From the NCBI GenBank assembly GCA_947467405.1, contig CANIIN010000181.1:1-6112 (forward strand): a stretch of DNA of 6,112 nucleotides, given 5' to 3'. This DNA is from Betaproteobacteria bacterium. Its GTDB lineage: Bacteria; Pseudomonadota; Gammaproteobacteria; Burkholderiales; SG8-39. The position numbers and the translations under genes are program-made. The first letter of the stretch is position 1, and each line of letters starts with the position of its first letter. Below the pieces are notes generated by a model. The model did not search any database and was not told the DNA's origin. It saw only the letters and a program-made list of their open reading frames with translations. Below are positions 1 through 5,783 of this stretch, one piece after another.

Positions 1-1308
1 GGCTTCGCGAACTGGCAGATCCCGCTGATGATCGGCGCGCCGGACATGGCGTTCCCGCGCATGAACAACTGGAGTTTCTGGCTCCTGCCGCCGGCGGCCA
101 TTCTGCTGGTGTCGTCGTTCTTTCTGCCGGGCGGCGGAGCTGGTGTGGGCTGGACCATGTATGCCCCGCTGACCACGCAGATGGGGCCGGGAATGGACAC
201 CACCATCTTCGCCGTGCATATCCTGGGTATGAGCTCGATCATGGGTTCGATCAACATCGTCACCACGATCCTGAACATGCGCGCGCCCGGCATGACGCTG
301 ATGAAGATGCCGCTGTTCGTGTGGACCTGGCTGATCACCGCCTACCTGCTGATCGCCACCATGCCGGTGCTGGCCGGTGCGGTCACCATGACGCTGACCG
401 ATCGCCATTTCGGCACCTCTTTCTTCAACGCCGCCGGCGGCGGTGACCCGGTGCTGTTCCAGCACATCTTCTGGTTCTTCGGGCACCCCGAGGTGTACAT
501 CATCGCGATCCCGGCCTTCGGTGTGGTCTCGCAGGTGATCCCCGCGTTCTCGCGCAAGCCGCTGTTCGGCTACGCGTCGATGGTTTATGCCACATCGTCG
601 ATCGCCATCCTGTCCTTCATCGTGTGGGCGCACCACATGTACGTGACCGGCATGCCGGTGGCTGGCCAGCTGTACTTCATGTACGCGACCATGCTGATTG
701 CCGTGCCGACCGGTGTGAAGGTGTTCAACTGGGTGGCGACGATGTGGAAGGGCTCGCTGTCGTTCGAGACGCCGATGCTGTTCGCGTTGGGTTTCCTGTT
801 CCTGTTCACGCTGGGCGGATTAACCGGACTGGTGCTGGCGATGGTGTCGGTCGACGTGCAGTTGCAGGACACCTACTACGTGGTGGCGCACTTCCACTAC
901 GTGATGGTGGCTGGCGCGTTGTTCGCCGCGTTCGCCGGCGTGTACTTCTGGTTCCCCAAGTGGACCGGCAAGATGTACAACGAGACCCTCGGCAAGTGGC
1001 ATTTCTGGCTGTCGATCATCTTCTTCAACGTAACCTTCTTTGTTCAGCACTTCCTCGGACTGGCCGGCATGCCGCGCCGCATTCCGGACTACAACCTGCA
1101 GTTCGCCGAGTTCAACATGATCTCCTCGATCGGCGCATTCGGTTTCGGCCTCACACAGTTGCTGTTCCTGTACCTCATCCTCAAGGCCATCAAGAGCGGT
1201 GACAAGGCTCCGCAATTGCCATGGGACGGTGCGGATACGCTGGAGTGGACGCACCTGCCGACGCCGGCTCCGTACCACACGTTCGAGAACCCGCCGGTCG
1301 TCAAGTAG
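1..1308 (+). CDS. ctaD: Cytochrome c oxidase subunit I (aa3-type, A1 family), 5'-truncated by window edge
   Basis: This is the catalytic subunit of the heme-copper terminal oxidase, which reduces O2 to water and pumps protons across the inner membrane. The frame is open from base 1, so 435 residues are present and roughly the first 117 are missing, including the helix II heme a ligand. By comparison with the Rhodobacter enzyme, the D-channel Asp (GAPDMAFPR, codon 43-45) and Asn (codon 64-66) are present. So are the CuB ligand His and cross-linked Tyr of GHPEVY (484-498, with the proton-gate Glu at 490-492) and the CuB His pair (631-636). The K-channel Lys is at 718-720, and the heme a3 and heme a ligands of HFH are at 889-897. 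The spacing between these residues from the GHPEVY His onward matches the family. The Glu in GHPEVY makes it A1 type. The stop is TAG at 1306. An internal ATG at 28 is not the start, because conserved sequence continues upstream of it. Confidence 0.98.
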   Translation, partial: GFANWQIPLMIGAPDMAFPRMNNWSFWLLPPAAILLVSSFFLPGGGAGVGWTMYAPLTTQMGPGMDTTIFAVHILGMSSIMGSINIVTTILNMRAPGMTLMKMPLFVWTWLITAYLLIATMPVLAGAVTMTLTDRHFGTSFFNAAGGGDPVLFQHIFWFFGHPEVYIIAIPAFGVVSQVIPAFSRKPLFGYASMVYATSSIAILSFIVWAHHMYVTGMPVAGQLYFMYATMLIAVPTGVKVFNWVATMWKGSLSFETPMLFALGFLFLFTLGGLTGLVLAMVSVDVQLQDTYYVVAHFHYVMVAGALFAAFAGVYFWFPKWTGKMYNETLGKWHFWLSIIFFNVTFFVQHFLGLAGMPRRIPDYNLQFAEFNMISSIGAFGFGLTQLLFLYLILKAIKSGDKAPQLPWDGADTLEWTHLPTPAPYHTFENPPVVK

Positions 1309-1320
1309 GTCTGCCGCCAG

Positions 1321-1449
1321 ATGATTACAGAGATGAAGCCGTTGGACGAAGCCGTCAGGAAGCGTAATTTCCGCACCGGCCTGCTGCTGGGTATTCTGGC
1401 TGCCGCGTTCTTCTTCGGCTTCATGGCGAAGTTCACGTTTCTGCGATGA
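1321..1449 (+). CDS. Small single-TM cytochrome oxidase assembly-type protein (42 aa)
   Basis: This short frame lies between subunit I and ctaG and translates to 42 residues. It has a charged N-terminus (MITEMKPLDEAVRKRNFRTG), then one hydrophobic helix (about residues 20-35: LLLGILAAAFFFGFMA) and a short basic tail ending KFTFLR. Size, topology and position match the small peptides annotated in proteobacterial cox operons as 'cytochrome oxidase small assembly protein'. A direct role in assembly is inferred from context. It starts 12 bases after the ctaD stop, and its TGA overlaps the ctaG ATG (ATGA at 1446-1449), which suggests translational coupling. The Shine-Dalgarno is weak. An in-frame ATG at 1333 (residue 5) is an alternative start. 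Confidence 0.78.
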   Translation: MITEMKPLDEAVRKRNFRTGLLLGILAAAFFFGFMAKFTFLR

Positions 1450-2000
1450 GTGCTGACGGCGCACTGCTTGATGCAAACCGGCTGCTGCTGAAGAAGCTGC
1501 TGGTGGTGGCGGTGGCGATGTTCGGTTTCGGGTTTGCGCTGGTGCCGTTTTACGAAAAGCTGTGCGAGGTGGCCGGATTACGCGACGTGTTCCGCGCGGA
1601 TGAGCCGGCTGTCCGTAATACCCAGGTTGATCTGACGCGCAACGTGGCGGTGGAGTTCGATGCGAATACCCAGCGGCTGGCGTGGACGTTCCACCCGGTC
1701 GAGGGCAGCATCAGTGTCCATCCCGGTGAAGTGCGGCAGGTGATTTACGAAGTACGCAATACGCTGGATCGCACCGTGACCGGGCAGGCCGTGCCGAGTT
1801 ACGGTCCGCAGCGCGCGGGTGAATATTTCAGGAAGCTGGAGTGCTTCTGTTTCCAGAAGCAGACGCTGGGCCCGCACGAAGTCCGCCGCATGCCGGTGGT
1901 CTTCGTGATCGATCCCAAGCTACCGGCGGATCTGGGAACGATTACGCTGTCTTACACATTTTTTGAAGTGGCAGGTTCGCAGGGCGGCAAGAGCAGCTGA
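1446..2000 (+). CDS. ctaG: Cytochrome c oxidase assembly protein CtaG/Cox11 (CuB copper chaperone)
   Basis: CtaG/Cox11 is a membrane-anchored periplasmic copper protein needed to form the CuB centre of subunit I. The 184-residue product has a short cytoplasmic N-terminus and one TM helix (about 18-36). The family's PFYEKLC segment follows, with Cys40, then an immunoglobulin-like beta domain. The copper-binding CFCF motif has Cys133 and Cys135 (codons 1842-1844 and 1848-1850), preceded by the characteristic PSYGPQRAGEYFRKLE stretch. Length is typical of the family. The ATG overlaps the stop of the upstream small gene by four bases (ATGA), and no good Shine-Dalgarno is visible, so coupled translation is likely. 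It sits between subunits I and III, the usual location. Confidence 0.97.
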   Translation: MSADGALLDANRLLLKKLLVVAVAMFGFGFALVPFYEKLCEVAGLRDVFRADEPAVRNTQVDLTRNVAVEFDANTQRLAWTFHPVEGSISVHPGEVRQVIYEVRNTLDRTVTGQAVPSYGPQRAGEYFRKLECFCFQKQTLGPHEVRRMPVVFVIDPKLPADLGTITLSYTFFEVAGSQGGKSS

Positions 2001-2058
2001 AGCCGCCTTCCGGTATAGGTGCCGGCGAACTGGCCCCAAGCAACGGATTGAAACAGGG

Positions 2059-2064
2059 AAGGAG
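2059..2064 (+). promoter_or_regulatory. Strong Shine-Dalgarno for ctaE
   Basis: AAGGAG lies seven bases upstream of the ATG at 2072. It decides the start: the frame could be extended eight codons to 2048, but that would place the ribosome site inside the gene. It is one of the few strong ribosome sites in the window. Subunit III is therefore probably initiated independently after the 71-base gap that follows ctaG. Confidence 0.85.
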
Positions 2065-2071
2065 TGACGTA

Positions 2072-2926
2072 ATGAGCAACGCGACCCCGACGCATAATTA
2101 TTACCTGCCGGAGCCGGCGGCGTATCCGGTGATCGGATCAATCGGGATCCTGTTCCTGCTGGGCGGAATGGCGATGTGGTTCAACGATGCAGCCATCGGC
2201 CCCTGGACCACGCTAGTGGGCCTGCTGGTGCTGGTGTACATGATGAAGCTGTGGTTCGGCAAGGTCATCAGCGAGTCCGAGGGCGGCCTTTACACCAAGC
2301 GCGTCGACGTTTCGTACCGCTGGTCGATGAGCTGGTTCATCTTCTCCGAAGTGATGTTCTTCGCGGCATTTTTTGGCGCCCTGTTCTACTCGCGCTATTA
2401 CACGGTGCCCGGGCTGGCCGATCTTGACCATAAGTTGTTGTGGCCCGACTACAACGGTACTTGGCCGACGGCGGGACCGCACGCTTCCGAGCCGTTTGCG
2501 ACCATGGGGCCATGGGGCGTTCCGGCCCTGAACACGCTGTTGCTGCTGGCTTCCGGCGTGACGCTGACCATCGCGCACCACGGTCTGCTGGCGAACAACC
2601 GCGGCCGTCTGAACCTTTGGCTGTTCCTGACCATTGCACTGGGTATTACCTTCCTCGGTTTTCAGGCCTACGAATACAGCCATGCCTATTCCGAGCTGAA
2701 CCTCAAGCTGACCAGCGGCATCTACGGTACGACTTTCTACATGCTGACCGGCTTCCACGGCTTCCACGTGACCATTGGCACGATCATGCTGATCGTGATC
2801 TGGTTCCGTTGTCTGAAGGGGCACTTCAAGCCTGATCATCACTTTGCGTTCGAAGGTGTGGCCTGGTACTGGCACTTCGTCGACGTGGTGTGGTTGTTCC
2901 TGTTCATATTCGTCTACGTACTCTGA
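2072..2926 (+). CDS. ctaE: Cytochrome c oxidase subunit III
   Basis: This is the third core subunit of aa3 oxidase, a seven-helix membrane protein that stabilises subunit I and supports proton uptake. It does not bind the redox metals. The 284-residue product begins MSNATPTHNYYLPEP. It shows hydrophobic helices from about residue 20, the conserved SEVMFF segment with the membrane-buried Glu93 (codon 2348-2350), and the AHHGL and GFQAYEY motifs. The helix containing TGFHGFHV follows, and the terminal HFVDVVWLFLF signature is intact. Length is near that of bacterial homologues. It is the last gene of the first transcription unit: an intrinsic terminator follows 85 bases after the stop. Confidence 0.97.
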   Translation: MSNATPTHNYYLPEPAAYPVIGSIGILFLLGGMAMWFNDAAIGPWTTLVGLLVLVYMMKLWFGKVISESEGGLYTKRVDVSYRWSMSWFIFSEVMFFAAFFGALFYSRYYTVPGLADLDHKLLWPDYNGTWPTAGPHASEPFATMGPWGVPALNTLLLLASGVTLTIAHHGLLANNRGRLNLWLFLTIALGITFLGFQAYEYSHAYSELNLKLTSGIYGTTFYMLTGFHGFHVTIGTIMLIVIWFRCLKGHFKPDHHFAFEGVAWYWHFVDVVWLFLFIFVYVL

Positions 2927-3011
2927 GGAGGGTGCGCCGGCGGTCGCAAGGCTGCTGGCCCGGAAGTCCCGAATAACGAGGAGGAGGACCCGGACATAAC
3001 CGGGCTTGGGC

Positions 3012-3045
3012 AACGCCGCACACGAAAATGTGCGGCGTTTTTTTT
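3012..3045 (+). terminator. Rho-independent terminator after ctaE
   Basis: The two arms (AACGCCGCACA at 3012-3022 and TGTGCGGCGTT at 3029-3039) pair perfectly over 11 bp around a six-base loop, CGAAAA. They lead into an uninterrupted run of eight T (3038-3045). Polarity is forward only: on the minus strand the hairpin is not followed by a T tract. It ends the ctaD-ctaE unit and separates it from the downstream assembly genes. A small CCCGG/CCGGG hairpin (2989-3004) sits just upstream. Confidence 0.93.
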
Positions 3046-3096
3046 AGCCGTGGTGCGGCGAATCGAGAACCTGGATGCCCGCGGCGAGACTTATTT

Positions 3097-3294
3097 CTAC
3101 TGGATGCGCCCCGGAATCAGGCCGAAGTAGTAGCCTGCCATGAGCATCAGGAACAATGTCACCGACAGGCCGACGCGCAGGGCAAGGGCGCGCAACATGC
3201 GCTCGCCATTGTCGCGATCCCTGACCATGTAGTAGAGCGCGGACCCGAGGCTGCCGATGATGGCGATGAGAAACAGGATGACGACGATGCGCAT
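3097..3294 (-). CDS. DUF2909 family twin-transmembrane protein
   Basis: This is a 65-residue protein made almost entirely of two hydrophobic helices (about residues 2-22 and 39-58). They are joined by a charged loop, YMVRDRDNGERML, followed by ALRVGLSVTLF. This pattern matches the short DUF2909 proteins found beside subunit III and SURF1 in gammaproteobacterial and betaproteobacterial oxidase loci. No biochemical function is established as far as I know; a role in oxidase biogenesis is inferred only from neighbourhood. It is the only gene here on the minus strand, diverging from SURF1 with 53 bases between start codons. The ATG is on the complement of 3292-3294 and the stop is the complement of 3097-3099. 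No clear Shine-Dalgarno is visible, and no intrinsic terminator with a T tract follows in its direction. Confidence 0.88.
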   Translation of the reverse strand: MRIVVILFLIAIIGSLGSALYYMVRDRDNGERMLRALALRVGLSVTLFLMLMAGYYFGLIPGRIQ

Positions 3295-3347
3295 GAGTGT
3301 GCCGACCGGAGCAGAGTTGAAGGTGAGAGTCGTGTATTCGAGATGGC

Positions 3348-4109
3348 ATGGCCAGAATGCCTGAGATCGCGTTTGGCCGCTACCGGTTCAAGCCGCGTCC
3401 CTTCACGACGCTGGTGGCCCTCGCATTCATCGCCCTGACGTTCGCGGCGGGACAATGGCAGACGGGTCGCGCCAGTCAGAAGATGGAGATGCAGGCGCGA
3501 CTGGAGGCATTGTCGGCAGAGCCGCCGCTGAACATGCCCGCGGCGGTTGTTCCCGGCGACGGGCTGGTACAGCGACGCCTGGCTGCGCGCGGCCGCTTCG
3601 AAGGGCGGAGCTACCTGGTCGACAACAAGGTCTATCGTGGCGCGCCCGGGTATCACGTGATCACACCCTTCTGCGCAGAGTCCGGCTCACCCTGCGTGCT
3701 GGTGAATCGAGGCTGGGTTGCGGCAGGCAGTCGTCGCGATGTGCTGCCGCCGGTTGCCGCGCCCGTCGACACGGTTGATCTGGAAGGCATTGTCGTGCTG
3801 CCGCCGCCTCATCCCTACGAACTCGGCAATCAGGATGGCGAGGATGTGGTCATCCAGCACCTTGTCGTCGATCGCATTGCCGCACGCGCGCATCTGTCGC
3901 TGCAACCGTTCATCGTGCTGCAGACTGGTGCCGCCACCGACAAGCTGGTGCGCGACTGGCCGCGCCCTGATACCGGCATCAACACCCATCGCGCCTATGC
4001 CCTGCAGTGGTATGTCATGGCGCTGGTCGGGATAATCCTGTGGGTCTCTCTCAATCTGCATCGTGAAAAGGCTGTCGAAGACAATGAATCCCGAACAACC
4101 GGCGAGTAG
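3348..4109 (+). CDS. SURF1 family cytochrome c oxidase assembly protein
   Basis: SURF1 (Shy1) proteins are inner-membrane factors that help place heme a into subunit I. The 253-residue product has the expected two-helix layout. An N-terminal TM helix (about 18-36) is preceded by RYRFKPRP and followed by the GQWQ-type signature. A periplasmic domain carries GYHV (Tyr102, His103) and NRGW (120-123). The C-terminal helix starts within HRAYALQW (214-221). All the hallmark blocks are present, so the gene looks intact. Start choice is uncertain between ATG 3348 and ATG 3357, as neither has a good Shine-Dalgarno and the frame is closed by TGA at 3324. It opens the second forward gene group, and its end overlaps the next gene by 26 bases. 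Confidence 0.95.
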   Translation: MARMPEIAFGRYRFKPRPFTTLVALAFIALTFAAGQWQTGRASQKMEMQARLEALSAEPPLNMPAAVVPGDGLVQRRLAARGRFEGRSYLVDNKVYRGAPGYHVITPFCAESGSPCVLVNRGWVAAGSRRDVLPPVAAPVDTVDLEGIVVLPPPHPYELGNQDGEDVVIQHLVVDRIAARAHLSLQPFIVLQTGAATDKLVRDWPRPDTGINTHRAYALQWYVMALVGIILWVSLNLHREKAVEDNESRTTGE

Positions 4110-4692
4110 CGCCGAAGCCCAACCTCAGCCGAAGCCGCGCAGCAGGCTGACCCTGTGGATACTGCTTGCCGTCTGCGTGCTGCCGTTTGCGGCATCGACT
4201 GCGTTGTATCTGCTGGCGCCGCCCAAGGCACGAATGAATTACGGTGAACTCATCGAGCCGCATCCGCTGTCGGAATTCACGCTGCCGCGATTGGATGGTC
4301 AGCGTGTCGGGCTGGCCGATTTCAAGGGCAAGTGGACGCTGATTCAGGTGGACGGCGCGGAATGCGGTAATCCCTGTCGGGACAAGCTCTACAAGATGCG
4401 GCAGGTGCGGCTGGCGCAAGGCAAGAACATGGATCGGGTGCAGCGCATGTGGCTGGTCACCGGCGATGGTCCGGTCGATCCACTGGTGCAGCAGGCGTTT
4501 GAAGGGACCATCATGGCCCGGGCCGGAGACGGTCGGTTTCTGCGCCAGTTGCCGGTCAGCGCCGGACAGGACGGGCATATCTGGCTGATCGATCCTTTGG
4601 GCAATGTCATGTTGCGCTATCCGCCCCAGGCCGACCCGGTGGGGATCAAGAATGATCTGGTGCGACTGCTGAAGGTATCCCGGATCGACTGA
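4084..4692 (+). CDS. Membrane-anchored SCO/thioredoxin-like protein of the oxidase cluster
   Basis: The product is a 202-residue protein with a Pro/Gln/Ser-rich cytoplasmic N-terminus (1-21), one TM helix (about 22-45) and a periplasmic domain. That domain starts with a FTLPRLDGQRVGLADFKGK stretch like that of SCO and peroxiredoxin-type thioredoxin folds. A CGNPC motif follows (Cys94 and Cys98, codons 4363-4365 and 4375-4377), with the same CxxxC spacing as SCO copper chaperones. Later GHIWLIDPLGNVMLRYP resembles the SCO C-terminal strand, but the SCO copper-ligand His is not evident at its usual place. Proteins of this type, usually annotated hypothetical, sit between SURF1 and ctaA in Pseudomonas-like cox loci. 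A role as thiol reductase or metallochaperone is inference. The frame could begin at GTG 4063; ATG 4084 is preferred, giving a 26-base overlap with SURF1. Confidence 0.85.
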   Translation: MNPEQPASSAEAQPQPKPRSRLTLWILLAVCVLPFAASTALYLLAPPKARMNYGELIEPHPLSEFTLPRLDGQRVGLADFKGKWTLIQVDGAECGNPCRDKLYKMRQVRLAQGKNMDRVQRMWLVTGDGPVDPLVQQAFEGTIMARAGDGRFLRQLPVSAGQDGHIWLIDPLGNVMLRYPPQADPVGIKNDLVRLLKVSRID

Positions 4693-4895
4693 GTGGCGAG
4701 ATTGCCGCTGTCGAACGGAGGGCATCCCACTGACCCGCCACTTTCAGAGGGGGTGAGAGGTGCGCCGTGGTAAAATTTCGCCTCAGATAGAGGCCGGTTT
4801 CCGTTCTGCAGTGGCCAAGCGGGATGGCGGTTTTTCCTCGGACTCGACCGGCAAGCCGATCCTGTCACCATGACTGTCGAAGCGATTTTCTGCCC
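4693..4895 (+). other. 203-bp intergenic gap at the usual position of ctaA; possible -10 element
   Basis: No frame here encodes membrane helices or any recognisable CtaA/COX15 segment. It holds TAAAAT (4771-4776), which could be a -10 element but has no convincing -35 at normal spacing. A small hairpin, GCCTC-AGATA-GAGGC (4780-4794), follows. A 10-codon ATG frame (4870-4902) runs into the ctaB start. The gap is long compared with the overlaps elsewhere in this gene group, so it may hold a promoter or a leader for ctaB-SCO. Confidence 0.4.
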
Positions 4896-4902
4896 ATGCT
4901 AG
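4870..4902 (+). CDS. Possible 10-codon leader ORF (ends Cys-Pro-Cys) overlapping the ctaB start
   Basis: An ATG frame reads MTVEAIFCPC then TAG. Its last codons span the ctaB ATG at 4896 in another register, so ribosomes finishing it would be placed at the ctaB start, which itself has a poor Shine-Dalgarno. The frame also lacks a clear ribosome site. The Cys-Pro-Cys end is suggestive but could be chance in so short a frame. It is listed as a possibility, not as an established gene. Confidence 0.2.
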   Translation: MTVEAIFCPC

Positions 4903-5783
4903 TTGCCTCACAACCTTTTTCCCTGCGATTGCGCCAGTTCTATGCGCTATCCAAGCCGCGTGTCGTGGCACTGATCGTATTCTGCGCGGTAATCGGCATG
5001 TTTCTCGCGACGCCCGGTTTTGTGCGGTTGGATATCCTGCTTGCCGGCACCATCGGCATCTGGTTCGTTGCCGGCGCTGCCGCCGCCGTCAACTGCCTCG
5101 TGGAGCAGAAAATCGACGCGTTGATGGCGCGTACGCGGGGTCGCCCGCTGCCGCGTGGTCAGGTGACCTCGAACGAAACGCTGATGTTTGCGGGGGTGGT
5201 CGGTGGCGTCGGTCTGTGGGTGCTGTACAACCTCGTCAATCCGCTGACCATGTGGCTGACCTTCGGCACGTTCGTCGGCTACGCGATCATCTACACCGTC
5301 ATTCTCAAGCCGCTCACGCCACAGAACATCGTGATCGGCGGCCTGTCCGGCGCAATGCCGCCACTGCTCGGCTGGACGGCCGTGACCGGAGAAGTCGCTC
5401 CGGAAGCACTGTTGCTGGTCCTCATCATCTTTGCCTGGACCCCGCCGCATTTCTGGGCGCTGGCCTTGTATCGCACCGAGGAATACGCCAAGGCCGGCCT
5501 GCCAATGCTGCCGGTCACGCACGGAAACAAGTACACGCGCCTGCATGTGCTGTTGTATTCGCTGATCCTGTTCGCCTGCACCCTGCTGCCGTTCGCGTAT
5601 GGCATGAGCGGCCTCATCTACCTGGTTTCTGCACTGGTGCTGAGTTCCATGTTCGTGGTGTACGCGGTGCGTCTCTACATCACCTACAGTGATGATCTGG
5701 CGAAGCGAACCTTCCGTTTCTCGATCATCTATCTGTCACTACTGTTCGCGGCGTTGCTTGTTGATCACTACTTCCGCTTCTAG
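4896..5783 (+). CDS. ctaB: Protoheme IX farnesyltransferase (heme O synthase)
   Basis: CtaB/CyoE/COX10 is a polytopic UbiA-family prenyltransferase that attaches farnesyl diphosphate to heme B to give heme O, the precursor of heme A. The 295-residue product begins MLVASQPFSLRLRQ, then the family's YALSKPRVV segment. The first catalytic motif is NCLVEQKIDALMARTRGRPL (Asn66, Glu70, Asp74). Glu replaces the first Asp of the general UbiA NxxxD pattern, which I believe is common in proteobacterial CtaB. The second loop reads YRTEEYAKAGLPMLPVTHG (Glu195, Glu196). About eight to nine hydrophobic helices are evident, and length is typical. The frame extends up to ATG 4824, but the extra 24 residues (Cys/Arg/His-rich) are unlike CtaB, so ATG 4896 is chosen although its ribosome site is weak. 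Its 3' end probably overlaps the next gene. Confidence 0.96.
   Translation: MLVASQPFSLRLRQFYALSKPRVVALIVFCAVIGMFLATPGFVRLDILLAGTIGIWFVAGAAAAVNCLVEQKIDALMARTRGRPLPRGQVTSNETLMFAGVVGGVGLWVLYNLVNPLTMWLTFGTFVGYAIIYTVILKPLTPQNIVIGGLSGAMPPLLGWTAVTGEVAPEALLLVLIIFAWTPPHFWALALYRTEEYAKAGLPMLPVTHGNKYTRLHVLLYSLILFACTLLPFAYGMSGLIYLVSALVLSSMFVVYAVRLYITYSDDLAKRTFRFSIIYLSLLFAALLVDHYFRF

Noticed and set aside
624..1202. Long forward frame inside ctaD (and similar long minus-strand frames at 820-1476, 2213-3013 and 4051-4725)
   Set aside because: These are out-of-frame shadows typical of GC-rich coding DNA. Their translations are Arg/His/Gln-rich without domain signatures, while the main frames carry intact catalytic motifs.
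2932..2976. GTG frame of 14 codons (VRRRSQGCWPGSPE) just after ctaE, next to a GAGGAGG sequence
   Set aside because: The purine-rich stretch abuts the GTG with no spacing, so it cannot act as its ribosome site. The peptide has no recognisable features, and the region is better read as the leader to the terminator.
3332..3364. GTG frame of 10 codons with an AAGGTGAG sequence upstream, ending near the SURF1 start
   Set aside because: The spacing is plausible, but the frame is very short and has no distinctive residues. Chance is the simplest explanation.
4693..4773. GTG frame directly after the SCO-like gene as a ctaA remnant
   Set aside because: Its 26-codon translation is Pro/Gly-rich with no hydrophobic helix or CtaA-like His motif, so it does not support a decayed ctaA.
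4780..4794. GCCTC-AGATA-GAGGC hairpin as a possible terminator or riboswitch part
   Set aside because: The stem is only 5 bp and only three T follow after CGG, so it is too weak for an intrinsic terminator. No known riboswitch core is recognisable.
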